Origin: Sphingopyxis sp.
GTDB taxonomy: Bacteria > Pseudomonadota > Alphaproteobacteria > Sphingomonadales > Sphingomonadaceae
Assembly: GCA_002733865.1 (NCBI GenBank)
Contig: NVXM01000003.1
Coordinates: forward strand, 62,001-126,000
DNA length: 64,000 nucleotides
Direction: 5' to 3'
Position 1 is the first letter of the stretch. Each line of letters opens with the position of its first letter. The position numbers and the translations under genes are program-made. Shown here piece after piece: positions 44,714 through 55,825 of the stretch. Below the pieces are notes generated by a model. The model did not search any database. It saw nothing but the letters and a program-made list of their open reading frames with translations, and had not been told where the DNA came from.

Positions 44714-47362
44714 ATGCAAACAACCAACGATATAAGACGGTCGTTCCTCGACTATTTTGCCGATCACGGCCACGAGATCGTGCCGTCGGCGCCGCTCATT
44801 CCCTATAATGACCCGACGCTGATGTTCATCAATGCGGGCATGGTTCCGTTCAAGAATATCTTCACCGGCGTCGAAAAAGTCTCTTATACCACGGCGACCT
44901 CGAGCCAGAAATGCGTCCGCGCGGGCGGCAAGCATAATGATCTCGACAATGTCGGCTATACCGCTCGCCATCATACCTTCTTTGAAATGCTCGGCAATTT
45001 CTCGTTCGGCGACTATTTCAAGGAACAGGCGATCCATCATGCCTGGAACCTGATCACCAAGGTCTGGGGAATCTCGCCGGAACGCCTCACCGCGACCGTG
45101 TTCCATACCGACGACGAAGCTTTTGACCTGTGGAAAAAAATTGCCGGGCTGCCGGATGAGCGGATCATCCGCATCGCGACCAGCGACAATTTCTGGTCGA
45201 TGGGCGACACCGGACCCTGCGGCCCGTGCAGCGAAATATTTTACGACCACGGCCCGCATATCGCTGGCGGCCCTCCCGGCAGCCCGGATGAAGACGGCGA
45301 CCGCTTCGTCGAAATATGGAATCTGGTGTTCATGCAATATGATCAGCGCGGTGAAGGGGATCGCGTCGACCTGCCGAGACCGTCGATCGACACCGGCATG
45401 GGCCTGGAGCGGATTGCTGCGGTTATGCAGGGCGTGCACGACAATTATGACATCGACCTGTTCAAGGCGCTGATCGCCGAATCCGGCTCGCTGACCGGCA
45501 CCGTTACGACCGGTGACAATCAGGCCAGCCACCGGGTCATTGCGGATCACTTGCGGGCGTCATCTTTCCTCGTGGCCGATGGCGTGCTGCCCTCGAACGA
45601 GGGGCGGGGCTATGTGTTGCGGCGGATCATGCGCCGGGCGATGCGCCATGCTCATTTGCTGGGCGCCAACGATCCCTTGATGCATCGCATGGTCGGTTCC
45701 CTGACCGGCGAAATGGGCAATGCTTTCCCGGAACTGATCCGGGCCCAGCCGCTGATCGAGGAAACGCTGTTGCGGGAAGAGGTCAATTTCCGGCAGACTC
45801 TGGCCAACGGTCTGAAACTGCTCGATGCCGAAATCGCCGACATGGCGGAAGGCGATGTCCTGCCGGGCGAAACGGCTTTCAAATTATATGATACATTCGG
45901 CTTTCCTTATGATCTGACCGAAGACGCGCTGCGCGCCCAGTCGCTGGGTGTTGACCGCGAAGGTTTTGACAAGGCGATGGCGGAACAGAAAGCCGCTGCC
46001 CGTGCGGCCTGGAAAGGGTCCGGCGATCAGGCTTCTGATGCGGTCTGGTTTGATATCGCCGAGCGCGAAGGCAGTACGGAATTCACCGGCTACACGTCGG
46101 AACAAGGCGAGGGCGTGGTAGTTGCGCTGGTCAAGGACGGCGAAGAAATCCAGCGGGCCGAGAGCGGCGACAATGTCACGCTGCTGACCAACCAGACTCC
46201 CTTCTACGGCGAAAGCGGCGGCCAGATGGGTGATGCCGGGACGATCTCTGGTTCCGATGACTTTTCTGCTGCGGTCAAAGACACCGGAAAGCCGCTTGGC
46301 CGCCTGCATGCTCATCAGATTGAAATCAAGTCGGGCGCCGTGTCAGTAGGAGACAGGGTTCATCTTGTGGTGGACTCCAATCGACGCACGGCTCTTCGGG
46401 CCAATCACAGCGCCACCCATCTGCTGCACAAGGCGCTGCGCCATCATCTCGGTGATCATGTAACGCAAAAGGGCAGCCTCGTCGCACCCGACCGCTTGCG
46501 GTTCGACTTCTCGCATGTGTCGGCGCTGACCGATGCCGAAGTGAAGGCTGTGGAAGCTGACGTAAACGCCCAAATTCGCGGCAATAGCGCGGTAACAACA
46601 CGCCTGATGAGTCCAGATGATGCGGTGGCTGCTGGCGCACTAGCGCTCTTTGGCGAAAAATATGGAGACGAAGTCCGGGTTCTGTCGATGGGCCGGGACT
46701 CCGATCTGGACTATTCCGTTGAGCTTTGCGGCGGTACGCACGTCAATGCTCTCGGCGATATCGGTTTGATGGTGATCGTTTCGGAATCGGCCGTGTCCAG
46801 CGGTGTCAGGCGGATCGAAGCGCTGACTGGCGAAGCGGCGCGCCTCTGGCTCGCGGATCGCGACAGCAAGCTCAAATCGATCGCATCGACGCTGAAAGCG
46901 TCTCCCGACGAAGCCGCCGACCGGGTCGCGGTTCTGGTCGAAGAACGCAAAAAGCTGGAACGGGAATTGACCGAAGCCAAAAAGGCTTTGGCGCTGGCTG
47001 GTGATGGTGCCGGCGCGAAAGCGGCGGAGACCGAGACCATTGGTGATGTGGCCTTTACGGGTCAGGTTATTCAGGGCCTCAATCCCAAGGAATTGCGCGG
47101 TCTGGTCGATCAGGCGAAGCAGAAACTCACCAGCGGCGTGAGCGCACTGGTTGCGGTCAATGATGGCCGGGCCACGGTTGCGGTCGGCGTTACCGATGAC
47201 CTGACCGAGCGTTTCAGCGCGGTTGATCTGGTCCAGGCTGGTGTTGTTGCCGTTGGCGGCAAGGGCGGCGGCGGGCGTCCCGACATGGCGCAGGGTGGCG
47301 GTCCGGAAGGTGCTAAAGCCGATGACGCGATTGCTGCTATCAGGTCTGTTCTTGCGGGCTGA
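44714..47362 (+). CDS. alaS: Alanyl-tRNA synthetase
   Basis: The 882-residue length is typical of bacterial AlaRS. The class II core has R-R-S-F-L-D-Y-F and the motif 2 [13 protein letters not shown]; the editing domain has H-S-A-T-H-L-L and C-G-G-T-H (metal-binding), followed by a helical region and the DHHA1-type C-Ala domain with a Gly-rich [15 protein letters not shown]. It charges tRNA-Ala and edits Ser and Gly. Its 3' end overlaps the convergent antiporter gene by 23 bp. Confidence 0.98.
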   Translation: MQTTNDIRRSFLDYFADHGHEIVPSAPLIPYNDPTLMFINAGMVPFKNIFTGVEKVSYTTATSSQKCVRAGGKHNDLDNVGYTARHHTFFEMLGNFSFGDYFKEQAIHHAWNLITKVWGISPERLTATVFHTDDEAFDLWKKIAGLPDERIIRIATSDNFWSMGDTGPCGPCSEIFYDHGPHIAGGPPGSPDEDGDRFVEIWNLVFMQYDQRGEGDRVDLPRPSIDTGMGLERIAAVMQGVHDNYDIDLFKALIAESGSLTGTVTTGDNQASHRVIADHLRASSFLVADGVLPSNEGRGYVLRRIMRRAMRHAHLLGANDPLMHRMVGSLTGEMGNAFPELIRAQPLIEETLLREEVNFRQTLANGLKLLDAEIADMAEGDVLPGETAFKLYDTFGFPYDLTEDALRAQSLGVDREGFDKAMAEQKAAARAAWKGSGDQASDAVWFDIAEREGSTEFTGYTSEQGEGVVVALVKDGEEIQRAESGDNVTLLTNQTPFYGESGGQMGDAGTISGSDDFSAAVKDTGKPLGRLHAHQIEIKSGAVSVGDRVHLVVDSNRRTALRANHSATHLLHKALRHHLGDHVTQKGSLVAPDRLRFDFSHVSALTDAEVKAVEADVNAQIRGNSAVTTRLMSPDDAVAAGALALFGEKYGDEVRVLSMGRDSDLDYSVELCGGTHVNALGDIGLMVIVSESAVSSGVRRIEALTGEAARLWLADRDSKLKSIASTLKASPDEAADRVAVLVEERKKLERELTEAKKALALAGDGAGAKAAETETIGDVAFTGQVIQGLNPKELRGLVDQAKQKLTSGVSALVAVNDGRATVAVGVTDDLTERFSAVDLVQAGVVAVGGKGGGGRPDMAQGGGPEGAKADDAIAAIRSVLAG

Positions 47363-49169
47363 GCCCGTCTGGTACCAAATCGTCGGCGGTTGCCTGTCCA
47401 GTGGAAGTGGACATGGATTTCAGCTTGGGCTGCTGTTCCAAATCCCCTTGTTCCTGAATCTGTTTCCGATAAATATCGCGCAATTCGTGGATTGAGGCGA
47501 TGACCGGCCCCATGGCCACACCATTTTCGACCAGTACCGCTTCCGACAGTTGCAGCGAGCCCTCGAGCGCTTCCGGGACGGCGTTGGTCGCACCAGCGTG
47601 ATAGAGCTCGGCTGCGTGCTCAATGTCACGCGCTCTCGTAATGATCGGCAGGTCGGGCACCCACGCGCGGACCTTCTTGACGATTTGCACCGACAGAACC
47701 GGCTCGTCCATTGTCAGGACCAGCGCCTTCGCGTGGCCCAGCCGCAAACGGTCCAGCATTTCGTTCCGGGCGACATTGCCGAACATGATCGGATAGCCAT
47801 CGCGGCGAGCCTTGGCGACAGTGTCGATATTGGTCTCCACTGCGAGAAATTTTTGATCATGGGTCTGCAGCAGATCCGCGACCAGCTTGCCGACCCGGCC
47901 AAAGCCGATGATGATGGTTTGCTGCGCCTCAACCGGCTGCTCATCGGGTGCCAGCCCGTCGCCGCTGCGCATTTCCATCCGCCGGGCGATATCATGGCCG
48001 AAACGGGCGAGCAGGGGGGTGATGGTCAGGCCAATGGCGGTAACAATCTGCCAGAAGGCCGCGGTCTGCGGCTGAATGAGCTGCGCCTGCATGGCCGCAG
48101 CCAATACGATCAGGGTCGTTTCCGATGGGCTGGACATCAACACACCCGCTTCGGTAGCGGTGCCGGCACTGGCTCCGGAAAAGCGCAACAAACCACCGGT
48201 TACAGCCGCTTTCACAATAACCACGCCAACGACGGCGGTGAGCAGGCTTCCCCAGTTTTCGAGGACGACGCGAATATCGACCTGCATTCCGACAGTGATC
48301 AGGAACACGCCAAGCGCCAGGCCCTTGAACGGCTGCGTGATGATCTCGACTTCGCCGTGATATTCGGTTTCCGCAATCAGCAATCCGGCCAGCAGTGCAC
48401 CGACAATCGGTGACAGACCGGTCGCGGCGGTGGCCAGACTTGCCAGAATGATGACGAGCAGGCTAACGGCGAGAAACAGTTCGGGACTCTTTGTCCGGGC
48501 CGCTTGCGCGAAAATTCGCGGCAACATCAGTCTGCCGAGCACCAGCATGCCGATGATCACGGCGCCCCCCAAAATCAGCGTGCGGCCAAGATCATTCCAT
48601 CCGCCATCGGCGGTGATCGCTGGCGAGATTGCGCCGAGCAGAAAAATGATCGGAACGATGGCGACATCCTCGAACAGAAGCATCGCAAGCGCTGCGCGTC
48701 CAACGGGGCTCTTTGTCCCCGACATCGGCAGCACCAGAGCGGTTGACGACAGCGCCAGCGCCAGGCCGAGACCGAGCGCACCGGCGGCATTCTGGCCGAT
48801 CAGATATAGTACTGACCCGATGATCAGGCCCGATGCCAGAAGCTCTGCCGCGCCAACGCCGAAGACAAGGCGGCGCAGGGCCCACAAACGCTTGAATGAA
48901 AGTTCCAGACCGATGGAGAACAATAGCAGGATGATCCCGAACTCGGCGAAAGGTTCGATCGCCTCCCGATCGTTGATCGTGACAAATTGCAGCCAGTTAT
49001 ATTGATTTTGCAGCGAGCCCAGCCCTGATGGCCCGAGCAGGATGCCGACCAGAATGAAGCCGATAATTGGCGTTATCCGAAAACGGGCGAAGGCCGGGAT
49101 GACAATCCCGGCAGCACCCAATATTACGATGGCGTCTATGAAGGCCGGATTATCCAGAGGACTATGCAT
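47340..49169 (-). CDS. Kef-type cation/proton antiporter with TrkA-N domain
   Basis: The 609-residue product has about 12 membrane helices (residues 10-385) of the CPA2 family and a cytoplasmic nucleotide-binding domain (about 405-530) with [10 protein letters not shown]. These transporters exchange potassium or sodium for protons and are often gated by NAD(H) or glutathione conjugates. ATG 49169 has AGG six bases before it and starts at the first helix. The 3' end overlaps alaS. It resembles RosB/KefB types; the ion and ligand are not proven. Confidence 0.9.
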   Translation of the reverse strand: MHSPLDNPAFIDAIVILGAAGIVIPAFARFRITPIIGFILVGILLGPSGLGSLQNQYNWLQFVTINDREAIEPFAEFGIILLLFSIGLELSFKRLWALRRLVFGVGAAELLASGLIIGSVLYLIGQNAAGALGLGLALALSSTALVLPMSGTKSPVGRAALAMLLFEDVAIVPIIFLLGAISPAITADGGWNDLGRTLILGGAVIIGMLVLGRLMLPRIFAQAARTKSPELFLAVSLLVIILASLATAATGLSPIVGALLAGLLIAETEYHGEVEIITQPFKGLALGVFLITVGMQVDIRVVLENWGSLLTAVVGVVIVKAAVTGGLLRFSGASAGTATEAGVLMSSPSETTLIVLAAAMQAQLIQPQTAAFWQIVTAIGLTITPLLARFGHDIARRMEMRSGDGLAPDEQPVEAQQTIIIGFGRVGKLVADLLQTHDQKFLAVETNIDTVAKARRDGYPIMFGNVARNEMLDRLRLGHAKALVLTMDEPVLSVQIVKKVRAWVPDLPIITRARDIEHAAELYHAGATNAVPEALEGSLQLSEAVLVENGVAMGPVIASIHELRDIYRKQIQEQGDLEQQPKLKSMSTSTGQATADDLVPDGLSPQEQT

Positions 49170-49229
49170 GTGAAACCTATATATACAAGCGAGGCTGTTT
49201 GTCAGCAGCTTAGATGGCGGAGACAGTGA

Positions 49230-50456
49230 ATGATGCAAAATCAGCGCGACATTCTGATCGTTGGCGGCGGGCCAGCGGGAATGATGGCCGGATTATTGCT
49301 CGCCCGGGCTGGCCTGCGGGTGACGGTGCTAGAGAAACATGCGGACTTTCTTCGCGATTTCCGGGGGGACACGGTGCATCCGTCGACGCTGGAACTTTTC
49401 CACCAATTGGGCATGCTGGATGATCTGCTTGCCTTGCCGCACAGCCGCGTGGATCAGGCGCTGATTCACATCGCCGGGCGTCAGATGAAGGCGATCGATT
49501 TCCGCCATCTGCCGGTCGCGGCACCCTATATTGCGATGATGCCGCAATGGGATTTACTCGACTTCATTGCAGCCAGAGCAAAGCAATATCCGGGATTTGA
49601 GTTGCTGATGCAGACGGAAGCCGTCGATCTTTGCTACGACGAAGCGGAGCGCGTATCCGGCGTTGAAACCCGGGACGGCCGAATATTGCATGCCAAGCTG
49701 ATTATCGCCGCCGATGGCAGACGATCAGTGTTGCGGGGCAAAGCCGAACTGCCGTTGCAGAATATTGGTGCGCCGATGGATGTTTTCTGGTTTCGGATCG
49801 ACAAACCGGAGGGATATGGCGGTGACGTCTTTGCGACGGTCCAGTCGGGGCGGTTCATGGTGATGATTGATCGCCGGGATTATTATCAATGTGCTTTTGT
49901 CTTCAACAAGGGCCAGGCCGCCGCTGTGCAGGCGGAAGGGCTGGATGCGTTTCGGGCAACTCTACGCTCGCTGGTGCCCGATCTGAGCGCCGAATTTGAT
50001 CAATTATCGCATTGGGATCAGGTCAAGACGCTGGAAGTGACGCTTGATCGCCTCACGCGCTGGCATCGACCCGGGCTGCTGGCCATTGGCGATGCTGCGC
50101 ACGCGATGTCACCGATTGGCGGGGTTGGGATCAATATTGCTGTGCAGGACGCGGTCGCTGCCGCCAATATTCTCGCTGGCCCGATGGCCAGCGGAGAGGA
50201 TCCCGATCCGTTATTGGCTCAGGTCTATACTCGCAGAATAAAGTCGGTACGGCGGATGCAGGCGCTGCAAAAATTTGCGCAGGACAATATGATTGCGCCC
50301 TTATTGCGGCGCACCGAGCCTATCAAAAGGCCATTTCTCATATTGCGGGTGCTGAATCGGGTGCCCTGGTTGCGGCGGCTACCTGGTCGTGTCGTCGGCC
50401 TGGGTTTCGGGCGAGAGGATATCCGCTCGCCCGAAGTTGCCAGTGTCACCGAGTGA
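49230..50456 (+). CDS. FAD-dependent monooxygenase (hydroxylase type)
   Basis: The 408-residue product is a PHBH/UbiH-type flavoprotein. It has the Rossmann motif G-G-G-P-A-G-M-M-A-G near the start, the D-G x-x-S region with A-A-D-G-R-R-S-V-L-R, and the FAD ribityl motif G-D-A-A-H-A-M-S-P-I-G-G-V-G-I-N. It hydroxylates an aromatic or similar substrate, which is not identifiable. ATG 49230 or 49233 are possible; the first follows a GGAG. It ends next to the convergent icd gene with no gap. Confidence 0.85.
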   Translation: MMQNQRDILIVGGGPAGMMAGLLLARAGLRVTVLEKHADFLRDFRGDTVHPSTLELFHQLGMLDDLLALPHSRVDQALIHIAGRQMKAIDFRHLPVAAPYIAMMPQWDLLDFIAARAKQYPGFELLMQTEAVDLCYDEAERVSGVETRDGRILHAKLIIAADGRRSVLRGKAELPLQNIGAPMDVFWFRIDKPEGYGGDVFATVQSGRFMVMIDRRDYYQCAFVFNKGQAAAVQAEGLDAFRATLRSLVPDLSAEFDQLSHWDQVKTLEVTLDRLTRWHRPGLLAIGDAAHAMSPIGGVGINIAVQDAVAAANILAGPMASGEDPDPLLAQVYTRRIKSVRRMQALQKFAQDNMIAPLLRRTEPIKRPFLILRVLNRVPWLRRLPGRVVGLGFGREDIRSPEVASVTE

Positions 50457-51677
50457 CTATTTCCAGTTTTCCATTTCCTTTTCCAGATTGGACCGAACCG
50501 CTTCGAAGAATTGCTCGGTCGTCATCCAGGACTGGTCTGGCCCGATAAGGATCGCGAGGTCCTTCGTCATATCGCCATTTTCAACGGTCTGAATGCAGAC
50601 TCGCTCCAGGGTTTCAGCAAAGCGCGTCACATCAGGCGTATCGTCGAATTTGCCGCGATAGATCAGGCCACGCGTCCAGGCGAAGATCGAGGCAATCGGG
50701 TTGGTTGATGTCGCCTTGCCCTGCTGATGCTGGCGATAGTGCCGGGTAACCGTACCATGCGCGGCTTCCGCCTCGACGCAATCGCCGGTCGGTGTCATCA
50801 AGACAGAAGTCATCAGGCCGAGCGAACCAAAGCCTTGGGCGACCGTGTCGGACTGAACGTCGCCATCGTAGTTTTTACAGGCCCAGACGAACTTACCGCT
50901 CCATTTGAGCGCCGAGGCAACCATGTCATCGATCAGGCGATGCTCGTAGGTGATGCCCGCCTTGTCGAACTTGTCCTTGAACTCTTCCTGGAAGATTTCC
51001 TCGAACAGATCCTTGAAGCGCCCGTCATAGGCCTTCATGATCGTGTTCTTGGTCGACAGGTAGACCGGCCATTCGCGGTTCAGGCCGTAATTCATCGATG
51101 CGCGGGCAAAATCGCGGATCGAGTCGTCGAGGTTGTACATCGCCATGGCAATGCCGGGGGAAGGGAACTGGAATACTTCCTCGTCGATCGTGTCGCCGTT
51201 GTCGCCTTCCCAGATCAGCCGCAGCTTGCCGGGGCCCGGGACCTTGAAGTCGGTGCAGCGATATTGGTCGCCAAAGGCATGACGGCCGACCACGATTGGA
51301 TCGGTCCAGCCGGGAACCAGACGCGGTACATTATCGATCACGATCGGCTCGCGGAAAACCACACCGCCCAAAATGTTGCGGATCGTGCCATTCGGCGACT
51401 TCCACATCCGCTTCAGGCCAAATTCCTCGACGCGCTGCTCATCCGGGGTGATGGTCGCGCATTTTACGCCGACGCCATGTTTCTTGATGGCATTGGCCGC
51501 ATCGACGGTGATCTTGTCATTGGTGTCGTCCCGGACCTCGATCGACAGATCATAATAATGCAGATCGATGTCGAGATAAGGCTCAATCAACCGTTCGCGA
51601 ATCCATTGCCAGATGATCCGCGTCATTTCATCGCCGTCAATTTCGACGACCGGGTTTTTGACCTTGATTTTCGACAT
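50457..51677 (-). CDS. icd: NADP-dependent isocitrate dehydrogenase
   Basis: The 406-residue product is a homodimeric-type (mammal-like) isocitrate dehydrogenase, the kind usual in alphaproteobacteria. It opens with the strand [13 protein letters not shown] and has the substrate stretch S-P-N-G-T-I-R-N. The Y-D-G-D-V-Q-S-D and H-G-T-V-T-R-H motifs mark the metal and NADP sites. It makes 2-oxoglutarate in the citric acid cycle. It is monocistronic, with a 193-bp gap to psd. Confidence 0.97.
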   Translation of the reverse strand: MSKIKVKNPVVEIDGDEMTRIIWQWIRERLIEPYLDIDLHYYDLSIEVRDDTNDKITVDAANAIKKHGVGVKCATITPDEQRVEEFGLKRMWKSPNGTIRNILGGVVFREPIVIDNVPRLVPGWTDPIVVGRHAFGDQYRCTDFKVPGPGKLRLIWEGDNGDTIDEEVFQFPSPGIAMAMYNLDDSIRDFARASMNYGLNREWPVYLSTKNTIMKAYDGRFKDLFEEIFQEEFKDKFDKAGITYEHRLIDDMVASALKWSGKFVWACKNYDGDVQSDTVAQGFGSLGLMTSVLMTPTGDCVEAEAAHGTVTRHYRQHQQGKATSTNPIASIFAWTRGLIYRGKFDDTPDVTRFAETLERVCIQTVENGDMTKDLAILIGPDQSWMTTEQFFEAVRSNLEKEMENWK

Positions 51678-51870
51678 ATTGTTTTATTCTTTCCTGAAAC
51701 GGGTACCAGAGGGAGGAACGATGTTGCCAGCCTCTTAGCAAAGATTGTCGTTTGTTCAACCCAGAGTTGCAGGATCGGGGCGCTGTCGGTTGTGCTAATT
51801 TCCAGCGTTGAAATTTCAATATATCAACGGGAGTGTTGTCAGAACTATGGCCCGCCCCTAAGTAGCGTTC

Positions 51871-52605
51871 ATGGCAATCGAAAAATATTCAAACAAGGGA
51901 CTGGGAGAAGCCAAGTGGTCTTTTCCGCCCGTACATCCCGAGGGACGCAAATTCGCAGTCATTGCTGCGGCCATCACTTTGTTTTTCGCGCTGATGGCTT
52001 GGGAAACCCTGGCCTGGCCGATGGCGGCCGTCACTGCCTGGGTTTTGACCTTTTTCCGCGATCCGAAACGGGTCACGCCGCTGGATGACAAATATATTGT
52101 CGCACCCGCCGACGGTCTTGTGAACCTGATCATGCCGGTAAAGCCGCCGATCGAGCTGCAAGGCGAGGGCGGGCTTGGCGACGAGGAACTGATCCGGGTT
52201 TCGATCTTCATGAGCGTGTTCGATGTTCATATCAACCGAACCCCGATTGAAGGAACGGTGAAGCGTCAGGCCTATATCTCCGGAAAATTCCTGAACGCTG
52301 ACCTGGACAAGGCCAGCGAAGAAAACGAACGGCAGCATTTTCTGGTCGAGCGCAATGACGGGCTGAAGATTGGCTTTACCCAGATTGCCGGCCTCGTTGC
52401 CCGCCGGATCATGTCTTTCGTCAAGGAAGGCGACTTTGTCGCCGCAGGCCAGCGAATCGGATTGATCCGCTTTGGCAGCCGGGTGGATGTCTATTTGCCG
52501 AAAGGGACAACGCCAAACGTGGTGCTAGGTCAGCGGTCAATCGCTGGTGAAACCGTGCTCGCGGTGGTTGGCGAGGCGAAAGAAATTGAAGGCGTCGGCC
52601 AATGA
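51871..52605 (+). CDS. psd: Phosphatidylserine decarboxylase (short form)
   Basis: The 244-residue product is the Psd of the short type. A hydrophobic N-terminal segment (about 28-55) anchors it. The self-cleavage site is the G-S pair in F-G-S-R-V-D-V, which forms the pyruvoyl prosthetic group; the His in D-V-H-I-N-R-T is also conserved. It makes phosphatidylethanolamine from phosphatidylserine, the step after pssA, which is the next gene. Confidence 0.95.
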   Translation: MAIEKYSNKGLGEAKWSFPPVHPEGRKFAVIAAAITLFFALMAWETLAWPMAAVTAWVLTFFRDPKRVTPLDDKYIVAPADGLVNLIMPVKPPIELQGEGGLGDEELIRVSIFMSVFDVHINRTPIEGTVKRQAYISGKFLNADLDKASEENERQHFLVERNDGLKIGFTQIAGLVARRIMSFVKEGDFVAAGQRIGLIRFGSRVDVYLPKGTTPNVVLGQRSIAGETVLAVVGEAKEIEGVGQ

Positions 52606-52641
52606 CCGCTCGATGGTCGCTTTATCGATTGTGTGAATCTT

Positions 52642-53436
52642 ATGCGTAAAAAAGGCTCCCTGAAACACCCGGAGCGGGGTATTCCGCTGCGCGCTTTTGT
52701 TCCGAACGCGGTCACGGCGCTGGCTCTGTGCGTCGGACTGAGCAGTGTACGCTTCGCCTCCATGGACAATTGGGTCCTGGCAGCCAGCTCGATTGTTCTT
52801 GCCGGCATATTGGATGGCCTGGATGGCCGGGTCGCCCGGCTGTTAAATGCGCAAAGCCGGTTCGGGGCGGAACTGGATTCCCTTTCGGATGTGATCGCCT
52901 TTGGGGTTTCGCCTGCGCTGGTCATGTATTTTTGGTCGACGCAATATATGCCGCAATTCGGCTGGGTGCTGGCCCTTACCATGGCTGTCGGCTGTGCGCT
53001 CCGGCTGGCGCGTTTCAATGCGTCGATCGACGATGATGATCAGCCGCACAAGTCAGCCGGGTTTCTGACCGGAATTCCGGCACCGGTAGGCGCTGGTCTG
53101 GCGATGTTGCCGCTCTATCTCTGGATGATTACGGGCCTGGACCTCTTCCGCCATTATGCGCTCGTTGCGCCGTGGATTGTACTGGTCGCGTTCCTGATGA
53201 TTTCCAATACGGCGACGTTCAGCTGGACCTCTCTGCGTTTGCGGAAAAATATTCGGCTGGAAGCGATCGCGGTTGTTGCTCTGGTTGGCGTAGCGCTGAT
53301 CAATTCGCCGTGGATCATGCTGTCAGCTATCAGCATCGGCTATATGATATTGATCCCGTTCAGCATCCGCAGCTATGCCAAGGTCAAGCGGCAACGCGCA
53401 ATGGAACGGGCTGCATCAAACGATGCTGCGTCATAA
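52642..53436 (+). CDS. pssA: CDP-diacylglycerol-serine O-phosphatidyltransferase
   Basis: The product has about 264 residues. The CDP-alcohol phosphotransferase motif is D-G-x-D-G-R-V-A-R followed by G-A-E-L-D-S-L-S-D. Membrane helices fill the rest. It makes phosphatidylserine, the substrate of Psd. A GTG at 52633 is in frame and also possible; no clear ribosome binding site decides. It is 36 bp after psd. The small gene 53384-53626 overlaps its 3' end by 53 bp on the other strand. Confidence 0.93.
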   Translation: MRKKGSLKHPERGIPLRAFVPNAVTALALCVGLSSVRFASMDNWVLAASSIVLAGILDGLDGRVARLLNAQSRFGAELDSLSDVIAFGVSPALVMYFWSTQYMPQFGWVLALTMAVGCALRLARFNASIDDDDQPHKSAGFLTGIPAPVGAGLAMLPLYLWMITGLDLFRHYALVAPWIVLVAFLMISNTATFSWTSLRLRKNIRLEAIAVVALVGVALINSPWIMLSAISIGYMILIPFSIRSYAKVKRQRAMERAASNDAAS

Positions 53437-53626
53437 CCTGTGGCGTTTTGGCGGTTCGTTGCCGACAGACCGATGTGGGAAGGGCGGTGCCTGAGCGTTC
53501 TGTCCGCATCTCATTTTCAATCACGCTGACAATCCTGTCCCGATATTGCAAAAACATCGTCGCAATGACGCTCGCAGCGCCAAAAAGCGCGACGGCAAAA
53601 AAGGAAGAGATAGCGATACTGAGCAT
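53384..53626 (-). CDS. 80-residue single-pass membrane protein behind an SOS-box array
   Basis: The frame starts at ATG 53626 and encodes one hydrophobic segment (about residues 2-25: S-I-A-I-S-S-F-F-A-V-A-L-F-G-A-A) followed by a Y-R-D-R-I-V-S-V-I-E-N-E-M helix and a basic, Thr/Gln-rich tail. The first residues and the following charged helix look like a designed membrane anchor with a cytoplasmic or periplasmic tail. Upstream on the minus strand are TTGACA (53688-53683) and four GTTC/GAAC half-sites. Its 3' end overlaps pssA. No family is recognised. An SOS-induced division inhibitor of the SidA/DidA kind is an inference. Confidence 0.6.
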   Translation of the reverse strand: MLSIAISSFFAVALFGAASVIATMFLQYRDRIVSVIENEMRTERSGTALPTSVCRQRTAKTPQVMTQHRLMQPVPLRVAA

Positions 53627-53641
53627 GAGATAATTCCATTC

Positions 53642-53688
53642 GTTCTATCAATGAACTCTTAATGTTCCATATCTGTTCTCATTGTCAA
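53642..53688 (-). promoter_or_regulatory. LexA half-site array and -35 of the small membrane protein gene
   Basis: Read on the plus strand, GTTC (53642), GAAC (53653), GTTC (53664) and GTTC (53675) follow one another at 11-bp steps with 7-bp spacers. The last two form the LexA consensus GTTC-N7-GTTC seen before recA. A TTGACA lies at 53688-53683 on the minus strand, so LexA would block this promoter. The divergent efflux operon is another possible target. Confidence 0.65.
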
Positions 53689-53863
53689 GCGGATTTTGCA
53701 ACCCGGCGCCATAATCCGGTCCGGTCTGCGGGATTCTCGGGCGATATGTCAGGCCGATAAAAAGGCTCCGGTCTGTCGAGCCGGTCTTTTATTGCCTATC
53801 TCTTCCGCCCGTGACATAGTGACTTACCTACCTAAGACACGGAGAGAAGCGATCACCAACCCG

Positions 53864-55117
53864 ATGCCCAGCTGGGTGCGCCGCCATCCTGTCATTTCCG
53901 GACTGATAGCAATCCTGTTCTTTGCGATTTTGTACAAGATCATCGTCCCGTCCGCACCCGAATATGAATATGTCGTCGAGCCGGTGACCCGGGGTGAGGT
54001 CGCCCGGATCGTGTCCGCGAGCGGCAAGGTACGGGCCCTGAACACGATCAAGGTAGGCTCCGAAATTTCCGGGCAGGTGACCGATGTCTATGTCGACTTC
54101 AACTCGCCGGTCACGGCGGGGCAGGTGCTGGCCAGAATCGATCCGACCCGTATCGATGCCCGGGTAACCCAGGCCCGCGCGCAGGTCGAACTGGCTCGCG
54201 CGACTCTGGCGCAGGCGGAAGCCTCGATCATCCGCGCGCAAACGGATTTCGCCGTACAGTCGCGCGAATTTAAGCGGCAGCAGGAACTGGCGGAAAAGGG
54301 ATTTGTCTCCAAGGCGGGCATCGATCAGGCGCAAAACGCGCTGGCCACTGCCCAGGCCGCGCTGAGCACAGCGAAGGCGCAGGCGCAAAGCGGACGCGCC
54401 CAGATTGCGCAAAGCACTGCCGAACTGTCCTCCGCGCAACTGGACCTTAATCGCACCCGGATCATTGCGCCTACCAGCGGCGTCGTGATCAACAAACTGG
54501 TGGAGCCCGGCACCACCGTCGCTGCCAGCTTCCAGACCCCCAATCTGTTCGAGATCGCGGCGGACACTAGCCGCATGCAGGTAGAGGCCTCGGTCGACGA
54601 AGCCGATATCGGCCAGGTGCGGGTCGGCCAGACGGTCCGCTTCACGGTCGACAGCTATCCCGATGACACCTTTGTCGCAAAGGTCGGACAGATCCGGAAA
54701 TCCGCGACCGAAGCGCAGAATGTGGTTAGCTATCTGGTGATCCTCGATGTCGACAACAAGGCTGGCAATCTGCTGACCGGCATGACCGCCAATGTCGAAA
54801 TCGTCACCGGCACCCGCAAGAATGTCCTCAGGGTCCCGGCATCTGCCATCCGCTTTCGTCCGCGCAAGGATGACCGGCCCGAGGAGGACGCGGACAGCGA
54901 AGAAAGAAAGCCCGGATCGAAACGGGTCACCGCCATCTGGGTGGCCAGCGATGATCCCTACAAACCGGTTCGCCGGGTGGTCACGCTTGGCCTGATCGGC
55001 GAGGATTTTGTCGAGATCGTCAAGGGTGCGAAGGCAGGCGAGAAGGTGCTGGTGCGCACGAAGAATCTGGCCAATGAAGATGACGACGAGGATGATTTCG
55101 CCAGCGAGGACGAATAA
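53864..55117 (+). CDS. macA: Periplasmic adaptor of a MacAB-like efflux system
   Basis: The product has about 417 residues. An N-terminal anchor helix (about 10-28) is followed by a lipoyl half, a long coiled-coil hairpin (about 85-180), the second lipoyl half, a beta-barrel and a membrane-proximal domain, as in MacA. The C-terminus is an unusual acidic tail with D-D-D-E-D-D-F. ATG 53864 is chosen; a GGAGAG lies 17 bases away, so the start is not certain. It is followed 3 bp later by the ABC ATPase gene. Confidence 0.85.
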   Translation: MPSWVRRHPVISGLIAILFFAILYKIIVPSAPEYEYVVEPVTRGEVARIVSASGKVRALNTIKVGSEISGQVTDVYVDFNSPVTAGQVLARIDPTRIDARVTQARAQVELARATLAQAEASIIRAQTDFAVQSREFKRQQELAEKGFVSKAGIDQAQNALATAQAALSTAKAQAQSGRAQIAQSTAELSSAQLDLNRTRIIAPTSGVVINKLVEPGTTVAASFQTPNLFEIAADTSRMQVEASVDEADIGQVRVGQTVRFTVDSYPDDTFVAKVGQIRKSATEAQNVVSYLVILDVDNKAGNLLTGMTANVEIVTGTRKNVLRVPASAIRFRPRKDDRPEEDADSEERKPGSKRVTAIWVASDDPYKPVRRVVTLGLIGEDFVEIVKGAKAGEKVLVRTKNLANEDDDEDDFASEDE

Positions 55118-55120
55118 GTC

Positions 55121-55821
<701 letters not shown>

Positions 55822-55825
<4 letters not shown>

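Noticed and set aside
53764..53790. A GGCTC/GAGCC hairpin with flanking A and T runs before the MacA-like gene.
   Set aside because: The stem is only 5 bp with a 9-base loop and no gene on the minus strand would end there, so I do not call a terminator.
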